In this document: positions 27,701 to 37,462 of the stretch, piece by piece | How positions within the stretch are numbered: the stretch's first letter is position 1 | Layout of the letters: each line of letters opens with the position of its first letter | The notes under the pieces: model-generated | Seen by the model: the letters and a program-made list of their open reading frames with translations, nothing else | Database searches by the model: none | Told to the model about the DNA's origin: nothing | Translations under genes and position numbers: made by a program | Assembly (NCBI GenBank): GCA_016926625.1 | Contig: JAFGOE010000012.1 | Span: 1 to 64,000, forward strand | Origin: Candidatus Zhuqueibacterota bacterium | GTDB taxonomy: Bacteria > Zhuqueibacterota > Zhuqueibacteria > Thermofontimicrobiales > Thiofontviventaceae | Reading direction: 5' to 3' | Length of the DNA stretch: 64,000 bases

Positions 27701-28004
27701 TCCTGATTTATGAAAAGGTACGTAAGCTGTTTATGTGATATATTCTCGATATTGGTTTGTAAATTATGTTTTTTAATCCAATAACTTCATTAGATAACTT
27801 GTTATGTTACAGATGAGGGGAATGAACGTTTGTACTGTACGAAACGTTATTTTCATCGTTACGATTTAGCGACATTCTTCAAAAATATTGATTGCCACAT
27901 TTTTATAAGTATTCCTCAGAGGGAAATTTATATCCTGTCGTATTTCATTACTAATTCGATACCTGTTCAAATGATTAGACACACAAACAAAGGGGAAGTG
28001 GTTT
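27701..28004. other. Intergenic region with a 24-bp imperfect palindrome
   Basis: The stretch between the macroglobulin and aminotransferase genes is AT-rich. At 27825-27848 AACGTTTGTAC faces GTACGAAACGTT, an almost perfect palindrome that could be an operator for the aminotransferase gene. A plus-strand frame across 27830-28084 overlaps the aminotransferase start and looks non-coding. Confidence 0.35.
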
Positions 28005-29171
28005 ATGATCTCAACCTATATCACCGAAGCGATGCAGAGGAGTTCCTGGATACGCAAGATGTTCGAAGTCGGTCAAGAGCTTAAAAGGATTTACGGGGTA
28101 GAAAACGTATATGATTTGACACTCGGTAATCCTATTATCGAACCTCCTGACAAATTTTTTGAAGTGCTGGCGATGTTATCGGTGAACACGTCGTCCGGTA
28201 TGCATCGCTACATGAGTAATGCCGGTTTCACTGAAGTTCGTAAAAAAATTGCCAGTCATCTGACAAAGAAGAACATTTTAGAATCGGAGTTCAAGCATAT
28301 CATTATGACGGTTGGCGTTGCGGGAGGTATGAACGTTATACTAAAGACGATTCTGAATCCCGGCGATGAAGTGATTATTTTCGCACCCTATTTTGCAGAA
28401 TACATATTTTACGTTCAAAATCATCAGGGGAAAATAGTTATTTCTGAGACTACAGACGATTTTGATATCGATTTACACGATCTTGATTGTAAAATTACGG
28501 CGAAGACCAGGGCTATTATCATCAATTCTCCCAACAATCCTACCGGCAAGACCTACGGTGAGGATAAAATCGATGGCCTTGTCGATCTGCTGCAGACGAA
28601 GCAGAAGAAATTAAAGAGCCAAATATTTCTGATATCAGACGAACCTTATCGAGACATAATCTATGATAATACGGTGGTACCATCGATTGTATCCAAGTTC
28701 GAAAATAGTTTTTTAGCTTACTCATGGTCGAAGTCGCTGAGTATCCCCGGTGAACGGATCGGATACATCGCAGTCAATCCGCAGATGGATGGAGTAAGCA
28801 CGATACTGGACGGTCTCATTTTTTGTAATCGTATCCTGGGGTTTGTAAATGCTCCGGCGACCATGCAGATGGTTGTGAGCAAGCTTTTGAACGCAACGGT
28901 GCGTGTAAAGTATTACGAACAGAAAAGGGACCGAATATATCAGGCATTGACGAATTATGGATATGATGTGGTAAAACCGACAGGCACGTTCTATTTCTTC
29001 CCCAAGTGTCCTACAGCCGATGAGATGGAGTTTATAGAGCGAGCGAAACAGGAACGAGTCCTGGTCGTTCCCGGAGCTGGTTTCGGCAGACCGGGTTATT
29101 TCAGAATTTCTTATTGCACGGACGATAGAACGATCGAAAGGGCACTGGATCAATTTGCGAAATTAATCTAG
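28005..29171 (+). CDS. Class I/II PLP-dependent aminotransferase
   Basis: A 388-aa fold-type I aminotransferase, related to aspartate aminotransferases. Visible motifs are INSPNNPTGK (PLP and substrate contacts), ISDEPY (Asp to the pyridine nitrogen, Tyr to the phenolic O3), and the PLP-lysine segment SWSKSLSIPGERIGY. The C-terminal arginine region YFRISYC is present. The amino donor and acceptor cannot be assigned. AGGGGA eight bases before the ATG supports the start. It stands alone on the plus strand and faces a small membrane-protein gene. Confidence 0.92.
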   Translation: MISTYITEAMQRSSWIRKMFEVGQELKRIYGVENVYDLTLGNPIIEPPDKFFEVLAMLSVNTSSGMHRYMSNAGFTEVRKKIASHLTKKNILESEFKHIIMTVGVAGGMNVILKTILNPGDEVIIFAPYFAEYIFYVQNHQGKIVISETTDDFDIDLHDLDCKITAKTRAIIINSPNNPTGKTYGEDKIDGLVDLLQTKQKKLKSQIFLISDEPYRDIIYDNTVVPSIVSKFENSFLAYSWSKSLSIPGERIGYIAVNPQMDGVSTILDGLIFCNRILGFVNAPATMQMVVSKLLNATVRVKYYEQKRDRIYQALTNYGYDVVKPTGTFYFFPKCPTADEMEFIERAKQERVLVVPGAGFGRPGYFRISYCTDDRTIERALDQFAKLI

Positions 29172-29179
29172 GCTGTATC

Positions 29180-29746
29180 CTACGACATTGGATGAGCTTC
29201 TTTCGCTGTGACCGTAAATGCTTCGTAAAGATTAACGGAAATACCAGTGATGAATAGTATCCAGATAAAATAGATAACAGCCTCTGCGACAGAGGCAGCT
29301 GTTGCCGCATTATTGAAAAAGCCGTACAGAATTTTGAATAGATGATACTGAACCCACAGAATAAATGATCGCGCCAGCACAGCGACGATGGTCGTCAGGA
29401 TGATGGCTGTTGTTACTGGACCTTTATTAACTTTTGCGCCCGCATTATAACCGATCACAAACATAGCTAATCCAAAGACCAGAGCGACGTAAACCACGAC
29501 GGCGCTTGTTACGCCGAATATAGTTGTTCTCGGCCAGACATAGGGAGGCATTTGCAGAAAGTTTTCCGATTCAAAGGATTGACTCTCCTCGTCATAAGTG
29601 CTCTGAGTGTCAGCCGGTGGTCTCGCAGGATCATCATTAAAATAATCATATTGATACCTGCCAAAGAGCAGTACATTAGAAATAGTTAGCAATATTGCGA
29701 TAAACAAAACTACTAACACGATGAGCCGTTTGTTTTTCACTATCAT
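29180..29746 (-). CDS. Four-helix membrane protein of unknown function
   Basis: A 188-aa hydrophobic protein I do not recognise. One helix lies near 8-28. A polar, acidic extracytoplasmic segment (about 30-65, DDPARPPADTQSTYDEES) follows. Three further helices lie at about 75-98, 108-130 and 150-172. It ends nine bases beyond the converging aminotransferase gene. No motif suggests an activity. Confidence 0.55.
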   Translation of the reverse strand: MIVKNKRLIVLVVLFIAILLTISNVLLFGRYQYDYFNDDPARPPADTQSTYDEESQSFESENFLQMPPYVWPRTTIFGVTSAVVVYVALVFGLAMFVIGYNAGAKVNKGPVTTAIILTTIVAVLARSFILWVQYHLFKILYGFFNNAATAASVAEAVIYFIWILFITGISVNLYEAFTVTAKEAHPMS

Positions 29747-29851
29747 TTATGCCTCACTTCATTTTTTTTCTTGCTTTTCATCTCAACTATACTTAATTTA
29801 TACTCACTAATATTACAATATATTAACATTTATCATCCGAACCTATACATT

Positions 29852-30178
29852 ATGCCAGTTAGTGCGCTTATCGTCAATGACGTTGTTTTGGTCTATATAG
29901 AGAAACAGCCAGCATTCTTCGCGCGAGTCGAAAAAATTTCACCCGATAGCAAGAAAGGCTGGTGGCAGATTACGTTTTTGATATTGCATCTTCCGCTCAG
30001 GACAGTCACCTGGATCCTCGATGACGATCAAATTCGAGGCCTGGCGTTCACCATGGGGGGAGCGGAAGTGCAGATTTATCGAGTCGAACCTCAACTTAGT
30101 CCTGCGGATACAGCACATCATGAGGCTGGACAAAAAGGAAGTGCCAGGATACTCTCAATGGACAAGAACAACGATTAA
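29852..30178 (+). CDS. Conserved hypothetical protein, 108 aa
   Basis: A short soluble protein with a compact pattern (MPVSALIVNDVVLVYIEKQPA, then VTWILDDDQI and FTMGGAEVQIYRVE). From memory this resembles a small conserved family found near unrelated genes in several Gram-negative lineages, with no known function. An upstream in-frame start at 29771 would add a segment rich in I, L, Y and N that does not resemble the rest, so 29852 is preferred. Its stop overlaps the stop of the converging HAD gene by four bases. Confidence 0.65.
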   Translation: MPVSALIVNDVVLVYIEKQPAFFARVEKISPDSKKGWWQITFLILHLPLRTVTWILDDDQIRGLAFTMGGAEVQIYRVEPQLSPADTAHHEAGQKGSARILSMDKNND

Positions 30179-30783
30179 ATCAAATTGAGTTTGGTCAATT
30201 CATGTTCCAACTGTGAACCGTTTTGAAAATGTACGGTATTAAAGCCTAACGCTTTCGCTGCATCGATATTCTCAAGAAGATCATCGATAAACACGCAATC
30301 TTGAGGCATAGACTTCAGGGATCGAATTGCATGAAGATAGAATTCTCTTTCCGGCTTGATCAAATGCATCTCGTATGATAGAAAACGGTTCTTAAACGCT
30401 CTGATTACGGGAAATTTATCATAGCAGAAAGAGAAATGCCAGGGATCAACATTCGACATTAGAGCTAATCGGTACTTGTTTTTCAGTTTATCCACGATAA
30501 TCGATGTATCGTTTCGCTGGTCAATCAGGATGCTATTCCAGAATTCTTTGAAAAGTCGTAATGGGATCTGTTTTTCGAAATTTTGCTTAACGTCGTTGTA
30601 ATATTGCTCTGACGTAATCAATCCCTTCATATAATCTTCATGTGATTTTTTTGATTGATGGTTTTTTAGATGTTCTATCCCAATCTCATAGTAATTTGAT
30701 AATTTAATAAGAAAGGATTGAATGTCAATATTAACCAGTACACCACCCAGATCGAAAAATATCGTTGAAATCATAATCCACAT
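30175..30783 (-). CDS. HAD-superfamily hydrolase (subfamily IA)
   Basis: A 202-aa phosphatase-like protein of the haloacid dehalogenase superfamily. Motif I is FFDLGGVLV, where the nucleophile is the first Asp and the second position is Gly, as in the IA variant 3 group. The helical cap occupies about 20-90. Motif II is LMSNVD, the conserved Lys is in HLIKPE, and motif III is FIDDLLENI. An alternative start three codons later is equally possible. The substrate is unknown. The 3' end overlaps the converging hypothetical gene by four bases. Confidence 0.88.
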   Translation of the reverse strand: MWIMISTIFFDLGGVLVNIDIQSFLIKLSNYYEIGIEHLKNHQSKKSHEDYMKGLITSEQYYNDVKQNFEKQIPLRLFKEFWNSILIDQRNDTSIIVDKLKNKYRLALMSNVDPWHFSFCYDKFPVIRAFKNRFLSYEMHLIKPEREFYLHAIRSLKSMPQDCVFIDDLLENIDAAKALGFNTVHFQNGSQLEHELTKLNLI

Positions 30784-30976
30784 ACCGTAACTTTTATAAA
30801 TACAAAATAAACACTATATAAACTAATCAAAAAAAAAATAAAAATCAAGCAAATTAATCTCAGACTGACAGTTTGAAATGATTTACATCTCTAATATTCT
30901 AAAAATGTTAGCCGATGCGGCATAGGATCGGATGATCTTTTATTTCACCCGGACTTCTGGCTAGAAAGGTGTTGAT

Positions 30977-32062
30977 ATGAAACGAATTCTGTTGATCATT
31001 TTCCTCCTGGTATTGTTCATCTCTCCTGTCTATTCACAGATCATGGTCACTTCGGGCACGCTACATGATGAGATCAGTATATTTTTCCTCAGTGATTTAA
31101 ACCTCTCCGGACTGGGTGAAAGTCCGTTATTGTTCTATCTGGACATCACGAATTCTTACGGTGAGGAGAAAAGCGTGCTTTTAGATCTGAGGATGGTATA
31201 TGAAGGCAACTTCATGTCGTCTGTCGATCTGATCGCGGGTCAGACGGGTCCTTTGAATATAATTCCTGGTACAACGCGCATCACAAATCAAAATTTATTC
31301 AGTGACACGGATCCGTACAGATTATTATCATTCGATTTGAACGACCAGGCGGTGGATAAACTGATCGATCAGTTGTTAGCGAGCGGGAAGTTACCGACAG
31401 GGGATTATCGATTCATTATAACGCTTGCGTTTTCTGATGGCAGCGGTTCGATCGATCAGACCGATCTGTACTATAATATCACAAACACAGAGACCATAGA
31501 TCTGATATCGCCAGGCAATCCAGCTTGCGAGGGCGATTTGAGACAAATTTATACGACACTGCCCTTGTTTCGATGGGAATCGGATGCTTTAAAGTTTAGA
31601 ATTAAAGTGTGTGAGAAATTGCAGACGAATAATTCTCCTGAGGATGTGATGAACAATGAGCCGCGTTTATTGACCGAAGTGGAGAATAAATTTCTGCAGT
31701 ATCCGATCACCGGAGCGTTCATGTTAGAGGAAGGCAAAGCGTACTACTGGCAGGTATGGTCAATCGTCAATACATCGAGTGGGATCATTGAAATTCCTAG
31801 TGAGATCTGGGGATTTCAAATTTCGGAAATGGGAGGTGGCAGCAACTCGTTTCAGCAGCAGCAGATCATGAATGTGTTGAGAATGATTTTAGGTGATGAT
31901 GTGGTCAATGATTTATTCGCAGAAGGGGGCATGTTATGTAATCATACGAGCACGGGTATCATGATGGAGGATGGTGATGTGATTAGTATGGACAGGTTAA
32001 TCGAGCTTTCTAAAGAATTTTCGAAGGGTACCTATAATGTTAAGAATTATTCGATTGAATAA
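30977..32062 (+). CDS. Secreted protein of unknown function, first gene of the FecR/CHASE2 cassette
   Basis: A 361-aa exported protein. The signal peptide (MKRILLIIFLLVLFISPVYSQ) is clear. Two beta-rich regions follow: about 22-175, and a fibronectin-like module at about 180-285 that contains LFRWESDALKFRIKVCEK and AYYWQVWSI. The C-terminal 75 residues are helical with a Gln run (FQQQQ). Similar modules occur in surface proteins of FCB-group bacteria. AAAGG precedes the ATG. The next gene begins inside its last 26 bases, so expression is coupled to the FecR-domain protein. Confidence 0.7.
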   Translation: MKRILLIIFLLVLFISPVYSQIMVTSGTLHDEISIFFLSDLNLSGLGESPLLFYLDITNSYGEEKSVLLDLRMVYEGNFMSSVDLIAGQTGPLNIIPGTTRITNQNLFSDTDPYRLLSFDLNDQAVDKLIDQLLASGKLPTGDYRFIITLAFSDGSGSIDQTDLYYNITNTETIDLISPGNPACEGDLRQIYTTLPLFRWESDALKFRIKVCEKLQTNNSPEDVMNNEPRLLTEVENKFLQYPITGAFMLEEGKAYYWQVWSIVNTSSGIIEIPSEIWGFQISEMGGGSNSFQQQQIMNVLRMILGDDVVNDLFAEGGMLCNHTSTGIMMEDGDVISMDRLIELSKEFSKGTYNVKNYSIE

Positions 32063-32750
32063 GCATAAGCTGATGAGAACAGTGTTAGTATGGCTGTCCT
32101 CGCTGATATTTATCCTGTTGATGCCTGTTTTGACCCGTGCGGCAAACGATGTCGATATCGCACTATTACTCAAGAAAGTCGGCCGGGTACTGGTACAGAG
32201 AGCTGCTTCTGATGATTGGTCGGGGACAGAAGTCGGGATGTTGTTTAATTCGGGTGATATGGTATTCGCGGGTAAAAATTCACTGGCCGCCGTCATGTTT
32301 ACCGACGACAAGAGTCTGGTGAAGGTCAGGGATAATTCCAGCTTCCTGATAAAGGGTAAGAGGGAAAATGGGACGATCCTTAAAAGGATTCAAGTGTTAT
32401 TAGGTCAAATTTGGTTTAAGGCAGTCAACATGAAGTCGGAGCTCATCATAGAGACTCCGTCCGGTGTGGCAACGATCAAAGGAACCGAGTTTTATTGTCG
32501 TATTGAAAGAAACGGTGCCACCTATATTTTCGTGATTGACGGGACTGTTTCGTTTGAAAATGCGTTGGGAAAAATATTGATCAAAAGAGGCGAAACAGGT
32601 TATGCCACGGCGAATGAGGCACCGGTTGTGGATGAATCCGATCCGTCTCAGGTTCCGTCCTGGGGGAGCGAAGATGAATCAAATCATAAACTTGAGATCG
32701 AGTTCAAGGACAGTGAAGGGAATAATAAACGATTGAAGATAGATTATTAA
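32037..32750 (+). CDS. FecR-domain protein
   Basis: A 237-aa exported protein with a FecR domain. A positively charged N-terminus and a hydrophobic signal (about 14-35, ending LTRAAN) precede the domain (about 40-195). The typical wording VGRVLVQR, FNSGDMVFAGKNSLAAVMF, LLGQIWFKA, IETPSGVATIKGTEF and FVIDGTVSF is all present. The tail is acidic. FecR proteins classically pass a signal from an outer-membrane receptor to a sigma factor. This one has no cytoplasmic anti-sigma part, so it is a periplasmic FecR-only form. GAAGGG eight bases upstream supports the start, which overlaps the previous gene. Confidence 0.87.
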   Translation: MLRIIRLNKHKLMRTVLVWLSSLIFILLMPVLTRAANDVDIALLLKKVGRVLVQRAASDDWSGTEVGMLFNSGDMVFAGKNSLAAVMFTDDKSLVKVRDNSSFLIKGKRENGTILKRIQVLLGQIWFKAVNMKSELIIETPSGVATIKGTEFYCRIERNGATYIFVIDGTVSFENALGKILIKRGETGYATANEAPVVDESDPSQVPSWGSEDESNHKLEIEFKDSEGNNKRLKIDY

Positions 32751-32789
32751 TCATGTTGGTTGAAAGGCAAAGAGGAAAGCGGAGTTGCT

Positions 32790-35288
32790 ATGAGTGTTGC
32801 ACGAAATAGATGTACGATCAAATCGATGATGCTCATGCTGTTGATTGTTTTCGGCTCTGCGAGATCGGGAACGGCCCAGTCGGCCACTTCTGGATTGCAC
32901 CGATTGATCCATTCGCCGATATCCATGTGGTACGCTCAGAAAGACGTAATATTAAATGTCAAGATCGAGCCTTACGATGTGCTCGTATCTGATGTGCGCG
33001 TTTATTATCGAATCAAGGGGAAAGAAAATTACGCATATGTCGATTTGATCGAAGTGTATGATATCTACAGTGGGAAGATACCGGGTGAGGAGGTGAAGGC
33101 TCCGGCAATCGAATATTTGATCGTTGTCATGTTCGATGAAGAGGTCCTCACTGCACCCGCGCAGAACGCTTATTATGCACCATTTGAGATCACGGTTATC
33201 GAGCGAGAAAAGCCGGGCTCATCGACTGTATTCACGGAAGAGAGTACGGGATCGGATTATTTTGAGATACTCAATCCGGAACCGAATCGTTACGTATCGA
33301 ATGATGAACCGCTGGTCATTGCCGTGGGATTCAAACCAAAGCTATTTCAGGCGTCTATCTCCGCAGTTACCTTGTATCTTGACGAGTTGAATGTGACGTC
33401 AAAGGCCGTGGCTTCGGATTACGTTTTAACGTTGACGACAAATGGATTAAGGCCGGGTAGACATCATATTCTGTTAAACGGTCACGATACTGAAGGTAAA
33501 ATCATCGAGAGTGTGAGTTGGGCGTTTCAGATCAGAGACGTCGGACGCAGCAAGGAGGACGCGAGCCGGTTGTCCTTGCACGGTAAGGTATTTAGCGACA
33601 TCAGGGGAGAGAGAGTAAAGAGGCTGGATCTGAACACCTATAGTTCAGGATTTAACCTGTATGGAGATTACAAAAACATCCATTATCGTGCATCGAGCTA
33701 TGTAACCTCAAGAGAGAAGACCTATTTACAGCCACGCAATCGGTACTTCCTCGAAGTGGGTAGTGATAAAATTGGAATACGGTTTGGGGATATCAACCCC
33801 CGCTTCAGTGATCTGGTTTTGTGGGGCAGGCGAGTACGCGGGCTGAACGCTTATTTGAAGTTAGGATATTTTAATTTAGACGTTGTTCACGGTCAAACCA
33901 ACCGAGCCAATGAAGGGGAGGCGTACCCTTTTATCGTGGATAGTCAGACAGGTGAGGTAATTTATCTGCATCCGCAAACCGGCGATACCGTTCAATCGAT
34001 CAATGGTATTTACAAGACCGGGATATACACACAAAATATGTACGGATTACGTCCTAGTTTCGGCTCCGGCGACAAATTTCAACTTGCGTTCAACCTTTTA
34101 AAAGTGAAAGACGACTATAAATCGATCGTACACGGGATATCTCCTCTAGATAATGTGGTCCTCGCTCCTGAATTATATTTAGCCTTAGACCGAAAACGAA
34201 TCGTGTTTTCATCACAGGCGTCTTACAGTATTCTCACCCAGGATATTTCGATGGGATCGATGTCCAAATCCGAAATCGATTCGGTATTTGATGTCAACTT
34301 ACCAATTGATCCTGCCGACTATTCCGATATTATCATCCTGAACGAAAGCACGCGACCGCTTGCTCCGAAGGAGTTAACATCGCTGTCATACCAGAGCCGA
34401 CTATCGCTGAATTATTTAAAAAACCGACTCATGATCACATATAAGGATGTGGGTTCTGATTACTGCTCATTGGGTAATTCATTTCTAAGGACAAATATTC
34501 GGGGACTCTCTGTTTACGATCGAATTTATTTATGGGACAATCAATTATTTCTGAATGTGGGATATGATTATTTTCAGGATAAACTTAATCATCGTCGAGA
34601 CACAAATCCGGACACCGATATGACGCTTTTAAACACGATTTACGTTGGATTTTCTTTTATTCCCATGAACAGAAAGCTGCCCCAACTGAACGTCACCGTG
34701 AAGGATCATCACCGAACGAATGAATTGCGTACTGAATATGCCATAGACAATGATACCAGAGACCTTGCGATAGATCTGGGATATAATTTTGATCTTTTCG
34801 ATCTGCGTCATTCGATCAACCTGGGAATTAGCGGTTCGAACAGGATCGATGACATCCATCCGATGTACTCAAATTTGATCTCTGATATAGCCCTGGCCAC
34901 ATTGCGAACAGAATTCACAATTCCCTTGCGCACGACATTGAGTTACTCGAGCAATCGGACCGAGACGGGTAAGGATGATCAGCTGATGACATTCGATTTC
35001 AAGCAATTTACTGCAGGTGCGATGTATATGCTGCTGGACACGCGGTTGAGATTAAACGCGACGATCCATCATATCGTAGCAGAAGGATGCTCCAGACCCA
35101 ATGGTTCGGATTTGTTGCAGGCGTATCTGGAGTACGACAAAACCGGTGTGAACATAGGAGCGACGTTCGCGATAACCCAACGGCATCATGTGTTACTGGA
35201 CGGCATGTACATGAGATTGAGTGATAAGATAAATACAGGCCGATACAACGATTACATTGTTCGATTGCGTTATGAATTAACGATCTAA
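32790..35288 (+). CDS. Ig-like and beta-barrel outer-membrane protein
   Basis: An 832-aa exported protein. The signal peptide ends near GTAQ (about 30). Two Ig-like modules follow: about 40-135 (VRVYYRIKG, YSGKIPGEEVKAPAIEYLI) and about 155-250 (VTLYLDELNVTSKAV, LRPGRHHILLNG). The remaining 570 residues alternate polar and hydrophobic residues with aromatic girdles (RFGDINPRFSDLVLWGRRVRG, GYNFDLFDL) and end in YIVRLRYELTI, as outer-membrane barrels do. It is probably a porin-like or receptor-like barrel. GGAG five bases before ATG 32790 is better than the upstream TTG at 32760. It sits between the FecR-domain and CHASE2-cyclase genes and may be the sensor's outer part. Confidence 0.75.
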   Translation: MSVARNRCTIKSMMLMLLIVFGSARSGTAQSATSGLHRLIHSPISMWYAQKDVILNVKIEPYDVLVSDVRVYYRIKGKENYAYVDLIEVYDIYSGKIPGEEVKAPAIEYLIVVMFDEEVLTAPAQNAYYAPFEITVIEREKPGSSTVFTEESTGSDYFEILNPEPNRYVSNDEPLVIAVGFKPKLFQASISAVTLYLDELNVTSKAVASDYVLTLTTNGLRPGRHHILLNGHDTEGKIIESVSWAFQIRDVGRSKEDASRLSLHGKVFSDIRGERVKRLDLNTYSSGFNLYGDYKNIHYRASSYVTSREKTYLQPRNRYFLEVGSDKIGIRFGDINPRFSDLVLWGRRVRGLNAYLKLGYFNLDVVHGQTNRANEGEAYPFIVDSQTGEVIYLHPQTGDTVQSINGIYKTGIYTQNMYGLRPSFGSGDKFQLAFNLLKVKDDYKSIVHGISPLDNVVLAPELYLALDRKRIVFSSQASYSILTQDISMGSMSKSEIDSVFDVNLPIDPADYSDIIILNESTRPLAPKELTSLSYQSRLSLNYLKNRLMITYKDVGSDYCSLGNSFLRTNIRGLSVYDRIYLWDNQLFLNVGYDYFQDKLNHRRDTNPDTDMTLLNTIYVGFSFIPMNRKLPQLNVTVKDHHRTNELRTEYAIDNDTRDLAIDLGYNFDLFDLRHSINLGISGSNRIDDIHPMYSNLISDIALATLRTEFTIPLRTTLSYSSNRTETGKDDQLMTFDFKQFTAGAMYMLLDTRLRLNATIHHIVAEGCSRPNGSDLLQAYLEYDKTGVNIGATFAITQRHHVLLDGMYMRLSDKINTGRYNDYIVRLRYELTI

Positions 35289-35341
35289 ATTGAGAAAAAT
35301 GGACGGTAGCGTAGCAGTTGCACAGTATTAAAAATGGCACG

Positions 35342-37456
35342 ATGTTAAGACTATTTAGAAATAAAGAGAAATTCTTCAAGATATGGGGGAAGTCGATTTT
35401 ATTTACGATGGCTTCTATTTTGATCGTGCTGTTCTTGAACGTTTTAGGAATTATTCAGGCGCTCGAACTGAAGACCTACGATATGCGATTTAAGATCAGA
35501 GGTGATATCGAGAGAGACAGGTCGCAAATTGTTATCGTTAAGATAGATGATCAAACCTTTAGCAGTCTGAAGAAACGATGGCCGTTTCCACGATCGTATT
35601 ACGCCAGGATTATCGAAAATTTAAACAAGGCCGGTGCCAGGCTGGTTGTTTTTGACATCGAATTTTCCGAGAATTCATCGCATTCTGAAGACGAAATTCT
35701 GGCCGACATCATTGCCCATTACGGAAACATCATCGTCGCCAATAAGTTTGTACATGAAATCAACCGTCATGATACTTACAACAAGTACTTACTTTCTCCT
35801 ATTGAACAGATTCTTAAAACCGGGGTACCTCAGGGTCATGCGGACATCATCCATGATCATGATGGTTTTCTGCGTCGGTATATCTTATTTCAAAACCATA
35901 CGGATCTAATTTATTTTCCACTATCTATTGAAGTATTAAAGTTTATAAATCAGATAGATAACGGCGATATCGATGTGACCGATCGTAAGGTATTGAAAAT
36001 CGGTAAGCACACCATATCCAAGTATTCCTACAACACGATGCTGATTAACTATTTTGGTGATTCCAATTATTTTCATCAATATTCGTTTTCCAATATTTTG
36101 GATGATGCGACTTTTGATTTGCCTGATGACGAGGACACGGATATATTCGAGATTCACAAGCAGGAAGGGACATTCGAGGACAAGATTGTGTTGATTGGTG
36201 TCACTGCCGAAGAATTTCGTGATACAGAATTTACCCCTTTCTTCGATGATGTCATTCGGATGAAAATGCCCGGCGTCATCGTGCATGCCCATGCGTTGAA
36301 CACGATATTAAACGATCGTTATATTAAGACCGTTTCAATGTCGGTTACTCTTGTCATCATGATTTTGCTGGCCATCGTTGCCACAATTTTATCCCGATAC
36401 GTCAAACCGTTTCAAGGCTTCGGTATCGTTATTATGACCATCATCTTGATGATGGTGATGGCTGTGACCCTGTTTTCGGTATGGGACATATGGATGATGA
36501 TCGTTTTACCGGTATCCGGATTTATATTAAGCTACGGTTTAAACACGCTCGAGCAGGTGATTACAGAGCGAAGGGAGAAGGGGATATACAGGAAGACCTT
36601 TGAACAGTATGTCGCACCTAACGTCGTGAAAACGATGCTGGATTCCGGCAACCTGCCAAAGTTCGGGGGTGAACGGAGGACGTTGACGGTTCTCTTCTCC
36701 GATATCCGTTCGTTCACGACGTTCAGCGAGAAATACCAACCAGAAGTCGTTGTCAACTATCTAAGTAACTATTTATCGAGTATGGTGGATGTGATCTTTA
36801 AGCATCAGGGCACACTGGATAAATTCGTTGGCGACGAGATCATGGCCTTGTTTGGAGCACCGTATTATTTTAGTGACCATGCGGAGAAAGCGTGTCTCAC
36901 GGCCTTGGATATGGTTCAGGAGTTAAGAAGTTTGCAATGGAAGTGGTCGCGTGAGAATCAAGATTATTTTCATATTGGAATAGGCATCAACACGGGTCGC
37001 GTCATTGTGGGCAATTTAGGATCGTATCAACTATTTGATTACACCGTTATCGGGGATGAAGTCAATCTTGGTGCTCGTCTTGAGGGTGCGAATAAGTACT
37101 ATGCCACGACCATCCTGATGACTGAATTTACCTATCAACAGGTGGAAGGCAAAGCGATCGTGCGGCGTTTGGACAGGGTTCGTGTTCAAGGGAAGTTGAT
37201 ACCAGTGATGATATATGAATTGCGGGGGATGTATTCGATACCATCGATCGAGAAGGATCTCATCGTGGGCACCTTCGAAGAAGGGCGTGAATTATTTGAA
37301 GATCGCCGTTACCGTCAGGCCATGAAAAAATTTAGACTCATATTGAGATATTTTCCGTTTGATGGACCGTCTCGATTGTTCCTCGAACGATGCACGAACT
37401 TTATACAAAAGCCGCCAGCCGATGATTGGGATGGTGTTTTTAATTTAGCGAAATGA
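35342..37456 (+). CDS. CHASE2-domain adenylate cyclase (class III)
   Basis: An inner-membrane sensor of 704 aa. One helix near the N-terminus is followed by a periplasmic CHASE2 domain (about 35-320), three helices (about 325-425) and a cytoplasmic class III nucleotide cyclase domain (about 440-620). Metal-binding aspartates are in FSDIRSF and GDEIMALFG. The purine-specifying Lys is in LDKFVGDE and its Asp partner in FDYTVIGDE. VNLGARLEG supplies the transition-state Asn and Arg. All point to ATP-specific cAMP synthesis. A TTG at 35318 is an alternative start. It closes the four-gene run with the FecR and barrel genes, whose envelope state it may sense. Confidence 0.92.
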   Translation: MLRLFRNKEKFFKIWGKSILFTMASILIVLFLNVLGIIQALELKTYDMRFKIRGDIERDRSQIVIVKIDDQTFSSLKKRWPFPRSYYARIIENLNKAGARLVVFDIEFSENSSHSEDEILADIIAHYGNIIVANKFVHEINRHDTYNKYLLSPIEQILKTGVPQGHADIIHDHDGFLRRYILFQNHTDLIYFPLSIEVLKFINQIDNGDIDVTDRKVLKIGKHTISKYSYNTMLINYFGDSNYFHQYSFSNILDDATFDLPDDEDTDIFEIHKQEGTFEDKIVLIGVTAEEFRDTEFTPFFDDVIRMKMPGVIVHAHALNTILNDRYIKTVSMSVTLVIMILLAIVATILSRYVKPFQGFGIVIMTIILMMVMAVTLFSVWDIWMMIVLPVSGFILSYGLNTLEQVITERREKGIYRKTFEQYVAPNVVKTMLDSGNLPKFGGERRTLTVLFSDIRSFTTFSEKYQPEVVVNYLSNYLSSMVDVIFKHQGTLDKFVGDEIMALFGAPYYFSDHAEKACLTALDMVQELRSLQWKWSRENQDYFHIGIGINTGRVIVGNLGSYQLFDYTVIGDEVNLGARLEGANKYYATTILMTEFTYQQVEGKAIVRRLDRVRVQGKLIPVMIYELRGMYSIPSIEKDLIVGTFEEGRELFEDRRYRQAMKKFRLILRYFPFDGPSRLFLERCTNFIQKPPADDWDGVFNLAK

Positions 37457-37462
37457 TCGGTT

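Noticed and set aside
27830-28084. 84-codon plus-strand frame before the aminotransferase
   Set aside because: It covers the aminotransferase ribosome site and first codons in another frame and its product has no protein-like pattern.
35334-35349. TGGCACG resembling a sigma-54 -24 box before the CHASE2-cyclase
   Set aside because: The -12 element TTGC is absent at the required spacing, and the site lies at the gene start.
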